Assembly: GCF_021404545.1 (NCBI RefSeq)
Contig: NZ_JAAWWD010000044.1
Coordinates: 1 to 64,000 of the forward strand
Reading direction: 5' to 3'
Length of the DNA stretch: 64,000 bases
Source of the DNA: Aestuariivita sp.
GTDB taxonomy: Bacteria > Pseudomonadota > Alphaproteobacteria > Rhodobacterales > Rhodobacteraceae
Positions 26,817-36,800 of this stretch are shown in pieces. The notes beneath the pieces are model-generated. The model had not been told where the DNA came from and made no database searches. It saw nothing but the letters and a program-made list of their open reading frames with translations. A program made the translations under genes and the position numbers. Numbering within the stretch: position 1 is the first letter of the stretch; the number at the start of each line of letters is the position of its first letter.

Positions 26817-29800
26817 ATGGTGAGACTGCTGCGTTGGGCGATTGCCGCGGGCTGTGCGGGGCTGCTGGGGGGGCCACTGAGCCTTGGCGCGCAAACCCGC
26901 TCCGACCCGGAGGCGTTGCTGGTGGTCTATGGCCAGCTCGCGCCCAGCCGCGAAGGCGATGTGGACCGGCGCGAGCAGATCTTTTTCAGCGTTCCGGCCG
27001 GGACCGAAGGCCGGATCTATGTCCGCATCTTCGATCCGGAAGTCGGTGGAGAGAACGATTTCACCTACGGCGGCCCGAGCGGTTCAGAAACACTCTTTCA
27101 GATCTTGGGCGGCGATGCGGTCTTCAGCGGCTCTGCGTGGCTCACCCAGAAGACCGACGGCGCCCGCGAACCCAGCCTGTTGCAAGAGCCGCTTACGCCC
27201 GGCGCCGGTGACGTGCTGGCCGAGCGGGTTTTTGCAAGCGACACCGCGACCGACGGGCGTTGGGTGACTTTGGGATCGGTGCGCGCATCGCAGGGCGAGG
27301 AGCGCGGGAACAAGCGCTATTTCCGCATCGATGCGCTCGGCGTTGGCGGCAATGACGGCAATGGGTTTTCGGTGGATGTCAGCCTGGCCCGGGATCGGTC
27401 GCGCCCGCCCGAAGATCTGTCGATGTTCAACTATCAGCCTACCATCCGCTGGCGTCAGGGCGATCCCGCGACATGGCTTTGGTTCGAAGGTGAAACGGAC
27501 CAGAGCTATACCGTGCAAAATTTCGACGGTGCGCGCGCGGATCTGTCTGTAGTAACCGATTTTGCCGATATCGGCCTGCGCGCTTCGGGCCAGGACAATT
27601 GGACGGTGGACCGGTTCGAGGCTCCCGCAGGGCTGATGGCCCTGGCGCTGGAGGGCGGGTTTGAGACACCCAATGACGTGACGCTGACGCTTTTCGATGA
27701 AAAGGACGCCTTTGTGCCCTTTATCATGCCGCCGCGCAGCGCACCCTTGCCCACCCGCCCGGTGATCGCGGCGCTGGCGCGGCCCTTGGCCGATTGCCGC
27801 AGCGTCGGCTTTGATGCCAGCGCCACGACGGGCCGTGTGCCGCTGAGTTTCGGCTGGCAGTTCGGCGATGGGCAAGGCAGCGACGCCGATGTGATCTCGC
27901 ACCGGTACGATGCGCCGGGGCGGTATGCGGTCCGTCTGCGGGTTCTGGAGGCGGGCGACGGTCCCGGTCGCGGGGCCGAGGTGACGCTGCCGGTCCACGT
28001 GCGGGACGCCCCGGTCGCGATGCCGGGCGCGCGCATCGTCGTGGCCCCGGGCGATCAGGTGGCGTTTGACGGATCGGCTTCTCAGCCCTCTGACAGCCCG
28101 ATCACCCGCTATCTGTGGCAATTCGGCGATGGCGCCGCCGCCGAAGGCCCCCGGGCCAGCCATGTCTTTGATGCACCGGGGCTTTACCGGGCGATCCTGC
28201 GGGTCGAGGATGGCATTGATCACCCGTGCAATTTTGGCGTCGCAACGCGTGAGGTTGTGGTCAATACCCCGCCTCAGGCCGAAGCGGGCGTCAATCAGGA
28301 CAGTACCGTGGGCCAGACGGTCAACCTTTCCGCCGCGGCCAGCTATGACGTGGATGGCACGGTGTCAGACTATGTCTGGGACATGGGGGACGGCACCCGC
28401 CTGACAGGGGTCGAGGTCGCACATAGCTATGAGGAGCCCGGCACCTATACCGTCGCGCTGAGGATTACCGACGACAGCGGTGTGGCCAATAACAGCGCCC
28501 GCGATACCCTGACCATCGCGGTCAACGCGCCGCCGGTTCCCGCGTTCACCATCCCGGACCGGCCGCTTGCGGTGGCCGAGGTTGGCGAGCTCGACGCCAC
28601 AAGCTCCGCCGATGCTGACGGGGTGATCTTGTCCTATCGGTGGGATTTCGGCGACGGCGCCATGGGCGACGGGGAGCGCGTCAACTATGCTTGGGCGCGG
28701 CCCGGCACCTATGAGGTCACGTTGACCGTGACCGACAACAGCGGCACGGCGACGGCAACCCAGACCCTGACCCAGATTGTGCTGGTCGATGACGCTCCGG
28801 TCGCGGACGCGGGGCCGGATCAGTTCGTGAACACATCCGATGTCCTTTTTGATGGCGGCGGTTCGCGTGACGCCGAAGGCGACATCTCGACCTATCAGTG
28901 GGCATTTGGTGACGGGGCCACCGGGACGGGCCGTAGTCCGCGCCATGCCTATGCACGCCCGGGCGTCTATGAGGTGGCTCTGACCGTACGGGATAAGAGC
29001 GGCGCACCGCTCAACACAGATCGCGATACCATGACGGTGGTGATCAACGCCGCACCCATCGCCGATGCGGGTCCGCCATTGACCGTGGCACCGGGGGAGG
29101 AATTTGTCCTGTCCGGCCGCGGGTCTGTCGATCCCGATGGCAGCCTTGCCAGCTATCGCTGGATTACGCCCGATGGGCAAAGCGTCGAGGCCGAGCGCGC
29201 GGCATTCACCCTCTCCGAGCCGGGGCTTTATCGTTATACGCTTGAGGTGACCGACACGTTCCGGGGTGGCGGCGCGCACGCCAGCGCCGATGTGCTGATC
29301 ACTGTCAACGATCAGCCGGTCGCGGTCGCGGGTGCCGATGTCCTGATCGCGCCTGGGGATACAGTGCGCCTCGATGGAGGCCAATCTTTTGATCGCGATG
29401 GCGCGATTGCGCAGGCACGCTGGGATTTCAGCGATCAGGCAGAGCCTGTGGCAGGTCTAGTGGCCGAGCGTCAGTTTGAGACGGCGGGCGTCTGGACAGC
29501 GCAGCTGACCGTTACAGATGACAGCGGCGTCATGAACGGCACCGACACCGACGAACTGACGATACGGGTCAATCATCCCCCCGTGGCCGAGGCCGGACCG
29601 GATATCGTCAGCGATGGTTTGCTGGTCACGCTGGATGGCGGCGGGTCGAGCGACGCCGACGATCCCAGCCTGATTTACACTTGGGATTTCGGCGATGGCT
29701 CACCCATGGTTTCGGGGCGGGTGGTGACGCATGCATTTGCCGAAGCGGGCCGCTTTCCGGTGACGCTGCGGGTCGACGATGGCACGGGGGTGTCGAATGC

Positions 29801-31673
29801 CACATCGGTCGATGCGACGGTGGTGCGCATCCGGGCACGTCCGCTGGCGGATGCGGGCGGCAATCGAGAGGTCTGTTCAGGTGAACCCATCCTCTTTGAT
29901 GCCTCGGATTCGGTCGATCCCGACGGGGGTGCGTTGCTCTATGGCTGGGATTTCGGCGATGGCACCACATCCGACATCGTCAACCCCACCAAGACCTATG
30001 AGCGCCCCGGCGTGTATCCCGTGACCCTGACCGTGCGCAACGAAAGCGGGGAGGGGCGGGCCACCTCGGCGGACCGGATCGCCGCCCTTGTGCGCGAAGG
30101 GCCGATTTCCGATGCAGGTCCCGATCTGCGCGTCTGCACCAATCAGGAGGTGCGGTTTGACGGCTCGGGCTCGTCCGATACCGATGGTGCGGTCAACGCC
30201 TTTGAGTGGAGCTTTGGCGATGGCAACACCCGCAGCGGGGAGGATCCGGTTCATTCCTTTGCCCGGGCGGGCACCTATACCGTGACCCTGACGATCACCG
30301 GCGATGCCCAAGGGCAGTGTTCGCCCCTGGATCGTGACAGCGCCGTGGTCGAGGTCATCCAGGCGCCCAGCCAGCAGATCGCGACAGAAAGCCGGGCCGC
30401 GGCCGGTGTTCCGCTGTCCCTGTCGGCTCAGATCGTGGATCTGGCCGGGGCCACGGTCATCGGGCACAGCTGGGATCTGGGCGATGGCGCGACCGCCCAG
30501 GGCGAAACCATCTCGCACAGCTTTGCCGAACCGGGTGTCTATTCCGTGACGCTGACCACGACGCTTGAAGGTGTGGATGCCGATTGCGGATCTTTGGTGA
30601 CGGTCAAGAAGATCACGGTGAACGAGGCGCCCTCGGCGGTGGTCGAGGCGCCCGACGCCGTTGCTGCCCGGGCCGAGGTGGTGTTTGACGCCAGCGGCTC
30701 GACCGACACGGACGGGGCGATTATCGACTATCTGTGGGACTTTGGCGATGGCGGCACCGCGCGGGGCGTCTTTGCAACGCATCGCTACACCGCGCCGGGC
30801 CGCTACGATGTCACACTCAGCGTGCGCGACGAAGCGGGTGTGGCCAATTCCCGTGCGCAGACCGTGCATGAGATCGTGGTTAACGCGGCGCCGGTTGCAG
30901 CTCTGCGCAGCTCTGGTCCGGTCTGTCCGGGCCAGCCCACCGACTGGGCGGTTTCCGGGGCAGAGGCGCTGGGCGTCACCTGGCAGTTCGGCGATACCGT
31001 GGGTGTCAGCGGTGCGGCGGTGCAGCATCGTTTCAATCGGCCCGGGCTCTATCCCGTGACGGTTACGATGGATGACGGATCGGGCCTGCCAAATGCGCGC
31101 CGCAGCGAAGAGATCTACCAGCGCGTGAATGCTGCTCCGGTGGCGATAGCAGGACCCGACCGGATTATCTGTCCCGGTGACACGCTGAGCTTCGATGCCG
31201 GGGCCTCTGCCGATCCCGATGGGCAGATCAGCGAATGGATCTGGCGGTTTTCAGACGGTGTGACCCTGTCGGGTCCGGTGGTCGAGCGGACGTTCGACGA
31301 GGGCGGGCCGGTCGATCTGACCCTGACCGTGCGCGATGGCACAGGCACGAGCTGTGACACGGGCACCGATACCGCGCGCATTCTGGTCAACCGACCGCCA
31401 ATGGTCAGCGCCGGCCCGGACCTGACGGTCCCGGTGGGCGCGGCACGCGATGCGGCCGAATTCGACGCAACGGCAGCCAGCGATCCCGATGGTCAGGGTG
31501 TGGCACTCGGGTGGAGTTTTGGCGATGGCGGGCAGGCGACAGGCGCGCAGGTGCGCCACAGCTATGCAACCCCGGGCCGCTACAGCGTGACCGTGACCGC
31601 GCGCGACAGCACCGGCCTGGCTTGCGGGGTCAGCACAGACACGGCGTTTGTCGATGCGCAGGCCCGGGAGTAG
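26817..31673 (+). CDS. Giant secreted PKD-repeat protein
   Basis: About 1618 aa exported protein. Start ATG 26817 is fixed by AAGGAGG at 26802-26808; an in-frame ATG at 26793 lacks this. A signal peptide (LLRWAIAAGCAGLLGGPLSLGAQ) precedes a roughly 300-residue N-terminal region of no recognised family. From about nucleotide 27770 to the end there are about 15 tandem PKD repeats of roughly 87 aa, each marked by a D-x-D-G element and W-x-F-G-D-G (for example 28650, 29690, 29950, 30740). A few are degenerate (W-I-T-P-D-G, W-R-F-S-D-G, F-G-D-T). No transmembrane anchor or sorting tag at the C-terminus. Likely an extracytoplasmic adhesion or scaffold protein. Confidence 0.85.
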   Translation: MVRLLRWAIAAGCAGLLGGPLSLGAQTRSDPEALLVVYGQLAPSREGDVDRREQIFFSVPAGTEGRIYVRIFDPEVGGENDFTYGGPSGSETLFQILGGDAVFSGSAWLTQKTDGAREPSLLQEPLTPGAGDVLAERVFASDTATDGRWVTLGSVRASQGEERGNKRYFRIDALGVGGNDGNGFSVDVSLARDRSRPPEDLSMFNYQPTIRWRQGDPATWLWFEGETDQSYTVQNFDGARADLSVVTDFADIGLRASGQDNWTVDRFEAPAGLMALALEGGFETPNDVTLTLFDEKDAFVPFIMPPRSAPLPTRPVIAALARPLADCRSVGFDASATTGRVPLSFGWQFGDGQGSDADVISHRYDAPGRYAVRLRVLEAGDGPGRGAEVTLPVHVRDAPVAMPGARIVVAPGDQVAFDGSASQPSDSPITRYLWQFGDGAAAEGPRASHVFDAPGLYRAILRVEDGIDHPCNFGVATREVVVNTPPQAEAGVNQDSTVGQTVNLSAAASYDVDGTVSDYVWDMGDGTRLTGVEVAHSYEEPGTYTVALRITDDSGVANNSARDTLTIAVNAPPVPAFTIPDRPLAVAEVGELDATSSADADGVILSYRWDFGDGAMGDGERVNYAWARPGTYEVTLTVTDNSGTATATQTLTQIVLVDDAPVADAGPDQFVNTSDVLFDGGGSRDAEGDISTYQWAFGDGATGTGRSPRHAYARPGVYEVALTVRDKSGAPLNTDRDTMTVVINAAPIADAGPPLTVAPGEEFVLSGRGSVDPDGSLASYRWITPDGQSVEAERAAFTLSEPGLYRYTLEVTDTFRGGGAHASADVLITVNDQPVAVAGADVLIAPGDTVRLDGGQSFDRDGAIAQARWDFSDQAEPVAGLVAERQFETAGVWTAQLTVTDDSGVMNGTDTDELTIRVNHPPVAEAGPDIVSDGLLVTLDGGGSSDADDPSLIYTWDFGDGSPMVSGRVVTHAFAEAGRFPVTLRVDDGTGVSNATSVDATVVRIRARPLADAGGNREVCSGEPILFDASDSVDPDGGALLYGWDFGDGTTSDIVNPTKTYERPGVYPVTLTVRNESGEGRATSADRIAALVREGPISDAGPDLRVCTNQEVRFDGSGSSDTDGAVNAFEWSFGDGNTRSGEDPVHSFARAGTYTVTLTITGDAQGQCSPLDRDSAVVEVIQAPSQQIATESRAAAGVPLSLSAQIVDLAGATVIGHSWDLGDGATAQGETISHSFAEPGVYSVTLTTTLEGVDADCGSLVTVKKITVNEAPSAVVEAPDAVAARAEVVFDASGSTDTDGAIIDYLWDFGDGGTARGVFATHRYTAPGRYDVTLSVRDEAGVANSRAQTVHEIVVNAAPVAALRSSGPVCPGQPTDWAVSGAEALGVTWQFGDTVGVSGAAVQHRFNRPGLYPVTVTMDDGSGLPNARRSEEIYQRVNAAPVAIAGPDRIICPGDTLSFDAGASADPDGQISEWIWRFSDGVTLSGPVVERTFDEGGPVDLTLTVRDGTGTSCDTGTDTARILVNRPPMVSAGPDLTVPVGAARDAAEFDATAASDPDGQGVALGWSFGDGGQATGAQVRHSYATPGRYSVTVTARDSTGLACGVSTDTAFVDAQARE

Positions 31674-31685
31674 ATAGGTCTAAAA

Positions 31686-33416
31686 ATGCGATTTCCCCTG
31701 CGCCTGAAATTCTTTGTCTTTGCGGCGCTTCTTGCGGTGGCGCCCTTGGCGCTGGTGGGTGTGAACCTCGAACAGATGACGCGGGACGAGCTGAAGAGCG
31801 CCGCCAATGAAGATCTGACCAATGTTGCCGCCCAGATCCGCACCGAATTCGACAGCACCTTTCAGGGGCGCTGGCTGTCTCCGTTGATGGTGATCCGCAA
31901 CGGGCTGGACAGCCCCGAGCTGGACGTGCCGCAAAAAGTATCCCTGCTGACGCTGGGATTGTCGGAACTTCCCAGTGTCGTGTCGCTGCAACTCTCTATC
32001 GAAGGGTCAGACCTGCCGATCATAGCAACGGATGAGGCGTTTCAGACGCGGCTGACGCAATCGGGGCTGGATGGGGTAGAGGTTCTCAAGACCGGGCCTG
32101 ATGTGATCCGCTCTATCGAAGCGACAGGCCAATTTGGCCGCCCCCTGATCTCCCGCGTGCCCGAGACCGGCGATTGGCTGGCGACCCTGGCGTTGCCGCT
32201 GGAGACCCGGATCGCGGGTCGGCAGGTGACCTTCGCGGCCAAGATCGAGCTGTCGGATCTGTCCCGCATGGTCGAGAATCATCCTTTCGCCTCGCGTGGC
32301 TCGATTACGGTCGTCGACCAGGCCGGTCGCACCGTACTGGGGCGGCAGATCGAGGGGCTGGGAGACCGGCAGATCGTCGGCCTGGCCATGCCGCTGATCG
32401 TGGCGGGCGCACGGGCCGATGCGCTGGTGCCCTATACGCGCCCTGACGGGACGGCGGTTCTGGGCGCCTATGCCTTTCCCGACCGGTTCCCCTGGGCGGT
32501 GATCACCGAGCTTTCCGAGGCGCAGGCCTATGCCGTGGTCAACGCGATCACCCGCCAGATCGTGATCGTGGCGATGATCGGGTTTGCCATCGCGACGGCG
32601 GGCGCATTGCTGTTTGCGCGGCGCCTGACCCGCCCGATCCTCAGCATCGGAGCGGTGGCCGAACGGGTCGGGCAAGGCGATTTCAACGCCCGTGTCGAGA
32701 ATGTGCGCACAGGCGATGAGATCGGCGATTTGTCACGGCGGATCAATCAGATGATCTCTGAGCTGGCCGAGCGGCTCGAATTGATGAAATTCGTCTCACG
32801 TGGGACGATGTCTGCCATTCAACAGGCCGATGAGCAGGGCATGCAACGCGTGGGCGAACGGCGCGACGTTGCCGTGATCTTTACCGATATCCGCGGCTAT
32901 ACCGAGTTCTCCGAAAAGGTGCCGCCCGAACAGGTGGTCGAGGTGCTCAACGACTATTTCGATTTGCAAAGCGATATCGTCGAACGGCACGGCGGCGATA
33001 TCGACAAGTTCATCGGTGATGCCCTGGTGGCGGTGTTCGACGGCCCGGACAAGGAACACCGTGCGGTCTGCGCCAGCGTCGAGATCATCGACGCGCTTGT
33101 CTCGCTTCTCAGAGACAAGCCAGAATACGACCTGCATTTGGGCATCGGGGTGGCGTCGGGCGAGGTGGTGATGGGGGCAATGGGCGCGCGGGAACGGATG
33201 GACTATACCGTTCTGGGATCCACGGTGAACCTGTCCGCGCGGCTGTGCAGCAAGGCCGAGCCCGATCAGGTACTGATCGACGCCACCAGTTACCGTGCTG
33301 CGCGGTCGGTGGGGGATCTGGCCCTCAAGGAGCTGCCGCCGATCCCGCTGAAAGGCTATGCCGAGCCTGTACCTGTCTTTGCTGCCGCCCGCAAACCCGC
33401 AACGGTCAAGGCCTAG
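31686..33416 (+). CDS. Membrane-bound class III adenylate/guanylate cyclase
   Basis: 576 aa receptor cyclase. TM1 (8-28), a periplasmic Cache-like sensor (about 30-285), TM2 (291-312), HAMP (about 310-365) and a class III catalytic domain (about 392-565). Metal-binding D401 (FTDIRGYTEFSE) and D445 (KFIGDALVAVFDG), adenine-specifying K441 and T508 (DYTVLG, class IIIb pattern) and transition-state N515/R519 (VNLSARL) are all present, so adenylate cyclase activity is predicted. It follows the PKD gene by 12 bases and is probably cotranscribed. A gene for a cyclic-nucleotide-binding ABC-like protein lies 0.5 kb downstream, the likely receiver of the signal. Confidence 0.92.
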   Translation: MRFPLRLKFFVFAALLAVAPLALVGVNLEQMTRDELKSAANEDLTNVAAQIRTEFDSTFQGRWLSPLMVIRNGLDSPELDVPQKVSLLTLGLSELPSVVSLQLSIEGSDLPIIATDEAFQTRLTQSGLDGVEVLKTGPDVIRSIEATGQFGRPLISRVPETGDWLATLALPLETRIAGRQVTFAAKIELSDLSRMVENHPFASRGSITVVDQAGRTVLGRQIEGLGDRQIVGLAMPLIVAGARADALVPYTRPDGTAVLGAYAFPDRFPWAVITELSEAQAYAVVNAITRQIVIVAMIGFAIATAGALLFARRLTRPILSIGAVAERVGQGDFNARVENVRTGDEIGDLSRRINQMISELAERLELMKFVSRGTMSAIQQADEQGMQRVGERRDVAVIFTDIRGYTEFSEKVPPEQVVEVLNDYFDLQSDIVERHGGDIDKFIGDALVAVFDGPDKEHRAVCASVEIIDALVSLLRDKPEYDLHLGIGVASGEVVMGAMGARERMDYTVLGSTVNLSARLCSKAEPDQVLIDATSYRAARSVGDLALKELPPIPLKGYAEPVPVFAAARKPATVKA

Positions 33417-33426
33417 CGCGCCCGCC

Positions 33427-33813
33427 TCAGGTCGCGACCACCCAGATCCAGACCATCGCCACATAGCTGAGCTGATGCAGTGCCTGGTCGAACCCGGCCG
33501 CGCGCCAGAACCCGGCATCGGCGGGCGTGTGCCCATGCGTGGCCGACCACCGCGCCTTGCCATAGTCGATATGGAAATGAACCACCCATTCGCCGATCAG
33601 CAATACCGCCAGCAACGGCCATGGGGTGCCTACGATCAGGAAGCACGGCAAACTGCCCAAAATGTGCACCGCCGCATGTTGGGCCCGTCCGCTATGCAGA
33701 TAGGCGCCACGCCCCTCCAGCATCTTTGGTGTCTGAAGGTAGTAGTCGGCAAACATATGCTTGACCTGCAAAAGGCAAAGCAGGATCAGAACGGACTGGA
33801 CCAAGTCGGTCAC
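33427..33813 (-). CDS. DUF3307 membrane protein
   Basis: 128 aa membrane protein of the DUF3307 family (function unknown). Three to four hydrophobic helices with family-typical polar motifs: 'HMFADYYLQTPKMLEGRG', 'HAAVHILGSLPCFLIVG', 'GEWVVHFHIDYGKAR' and 'FDQALHQLSYVAMVWIWV'. The conserved histidines and aspartates in membrane segments suggest metal or hydrolase chemistry, but nothing is established. It is on the opposite strand between the adenylate cyclase and the ABC-CNBD gene, ending 10 bases from the cyclase stop. In isolation it does not help explain the cluster. Confidence 0.85.
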   Translation of the reverse strand: MTDLVQSVLILLCLLQVKHMFADYYLQTPKMLEGRGAYLHSGRAQHAAVHILGSLPCFLIVGTPWPLLAVLLIGEWVVHFHIDYGKARWSATHGHTPADAGFWRAAGFDQALHQLSYVAMVWIWVVAT

Positions 33814-33883
33814 GCGCCGGGCTTCCTTTCATGGTTTGCAGGGCGCGAGGACCCCCCTTATCTGACTATTTGATGTTATTGGA

Positions 33884-36800
33884 TTGATTGCAAGGGCACG
33901 GCATGGTTACGCTGAGTTCATTTCGTTGCACGCGCGGAGGTCGCAAGGCCCAAGCACCGGGCCGGAGCAAGGCCCAAGAAAGACCCGGATAAAGACAATA
34001 GAACGCACACTTTTTTCATTCATCTGGAAATACTCCAAACGGGATCAACTGGTTCTGCTGGCGGTGACGACGACGCTGTTTCCGCTTTTGTACCTGACGC
34101 TGGAGCTTCCCAAACGCATCATCAACGATGCCATTGGCGCAGGTCGCAGCCCGGTTGAGTTCATGGGCTATACCGTCGATCAGGTCACGCTTCTGGTGAT
34201 GTTGTGCGGTGCGTTTTTGCTGGCGGTTCTTGTCCATGGTTTGCTGAAAATGCGCATCAACACGATGAAGGGCGTTCTGGCCGAACGGATGCTGCGCCGG
34301 TTCCGCTATACCTTGATCGCGCGGGTGCTGCGCTTCCCTCAGCCCTATTTCGAGCGCACCAGCCAGGGAGAGCTGGTCTCGATGGTCACCTCCGAGGCCG
34401 AGCCGATGGGTGGGCTGATGGGCGATGCGATCAGCCAGCCGGTGTTGCAGGCCGGTCAGATGCTGACCATCCTCGGTTTTCTGTTTTTGCAATCCGTGTG
34501 GTTCGGTCTGGCGGCGGTCGCGCTGATCCCGTTGCAGGCCTGGCTGATCCCGATGCTGCAACGTCAGATCAACCAGTTGAATAAGAAACGTATCATCCAG
34601 GTCCGTGCTCTGGCCGCCGAGATCGGCGAAACGGCGCAGGGTGCCTCGACCTTGCGGTCCAACGGTGGCTGGCGGTTCCGGCAGGCGATGATCACTGATC
34701 GTCTGGCCCGTCTCTTTGAGATCCGCTTTGCCATCTACCAGAAGAAATTCTTCATGAAGTTTCTCAACAACTTCATCAATCAGCTCACCCCGTTCTTCTT
34801 TTATCTGGTGGGCGGATATCTGGCGATTCAGGGCGAGATTACCGTCGGCGCGCTGGTTGCGGCGCTGGCGGCCTATAAGGATATCGCCAGCCCCTGGAAG
34901 GAGCTCTTGGCCTATTACAACCAGGTGCAGGACATGTCGTTGCGCTGGGAGATCATCATTGAACGCTTTGCCCCGGATGGCATGACCGATGAAACCTTGT
35001 TCAGGGATGACCCAAAGGAGGTACCGGCCCTGACCGGGCCGATCGAGCTCAAGGGCGTCACGGTGCGGGATGCGGATGGCAACAGCGTTCTGGAGGACCT
35101 CAACGTCACCATGCCCCCTGGCCGCCTGATCGGGGTCACTGCACCCAGCGAAGAGGACCGTCGCGCGTTGGCGCAACTGCTGGTGCGGGAGGTGCAGCCG
35201 GCAAGCGGCACCGTCACGGTGGCTGGGCATTCGCTGATCGGGCTGCACCAATCGGTGGTGGCCGAACGGATGGGTCACGCAACCGCCCGGCCGGTCCTGT
35301 TTCAGGGGACGTTTCTTGAAAATGTCCTGATGCCGCTGAAATTTCAGCCTCTCTCCATCTCCGGGATGGAGGCTGTGATCCGCGATGCAGAGCGTGCGGG
35401 CAACAGCGGCGATCCGCTGGAGGCCGATTGGCTCAACCCACGGCGTGCCGGGTTCGAGGATGAAGCAGCACTCAAACAGTGGATGCTGCGGATTTTGGAT
35501 GCGGTCGGCAGTGCCGCGCCGTTCTTCCTGCGCGGTCTGGATATGCGGGCCGAGACGCCGGAGCTGGCCGAGGCGATCGTGGCCACCCGCCCGGAACTCT
35601 GGTCGGCCTTGAAAGAGGCGGGGCTTGATCGCGCGGTTCACAGGTTGGATGCCGAGCATTACAACCCGGCGCTGCCTGTGGGCGATAACCTGCTCTATGC
35701 TTCGCCGCGCAAACCGATCACATCGACCGTGCTGGCAGAGCAAACCGATTTTCTGGCCTTTCTCAGAGACCAGAAAATCGACGCCGGGCTGATCGCCCTC
35801 TCGCGGGATGTGATCGACATGCTGCGTCAGATTTTCGGTATGGATGGCACGGACCATCCGTTGTTTCACAAGCTGGGTCTTGAGGCGGGCACGTTCGAGG
35901 AAGTCGCGGCTCTCGTGTCGGCTTACCGCGAGGGCGAAGCGCTGAGCGACGAGAACCTTGCGCTGTTGATGACGATCCCCTTTGGGATTTCCGCCGAACA
36001 GATCGGCCCGGCCTTCCCGGACGCGATGAAAAAGCAGATCCTGGAATTGCGCGCCAGCCACGGGGAAAGCATGCGCGCCAAGCTGGATGAGCTTTACGCA
36101 CCGCTCTCAGAGACGGCCTGGGCACCTGGGTTGAGCGTTCTTGAGAATGCCCTTTTCGGCAAGATCTCGGACAATGCCGGTGCCCGCGCCGATGAGGTGC
36201 GCCGCAAAGTGGCGGAGTGTCTGGCCGACGCGGGGCTGCGCGATCTGGTGGTGGCGCTGGTGTTCGACAGCTCTGTGCCTTTGGGCGGGGCGAATATGCC
36301 GGCACTGCTGACCGAACCGCTGGCGGTTGCACGGGCTGCGGTCAAAAAGCCTGATGTGCTGGTGTTGGAGAATGCGCTGGCCAGTCGCGACCGGGAGGAT
36401 CGCCAGCGCGCCTATGAGGCGCTGCATGCGCTTTTGCCACAGACCACGCTGGTGGTGCTTGCCGATGGGTTTGCCGAGGACGCGGCGTTTGAGCAGCATC
36501 TTGATCTCAAACAAGGGCGGCTGGTCTCTCAGGGCGACGTTGCTGGCCCCGAACAGGATGGCGCGGCCAGTGCCGATCTGTCGCGCAAGCTGCGCGCGCT
36601 CGAGCAAAGCGACCTCTTTGCGGGACTGGGCCGCAAGCAATTGCGCCTTCTGGCCTTTGGCGCACGCTGGTACGATGCCCCTGCGGGGGATTATGTCTTT
36701 TACAAAGGCGATCCGCCCAATGACGGCGCCTATATGGTGATCGAGGGGGAAGCGGGTCTTTATCAGCCCAGAGATGGTGCAGAGGATCAGCTGATCGCCA

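Noticed and set aside
27770-31673. Regularly recurring W-G-D-G-encoding words that at first suggest a tandem DNA repeat or CRISPR-like array
   Set aside because: The spacing of about 260 bases reflects PKD protein repeats; nucleotide identity between units is low and there are no constant direct repeats.
34016-36061. A 681-codon open frame on the minus strand opposite the ABC-cNBD gene
   Set aside because: Composition is Arg/His/Gln-rich without family motifs, typical of the antisense of a GC-rich gene; the plus-strand product has helices and a recognisable cNMP domain.
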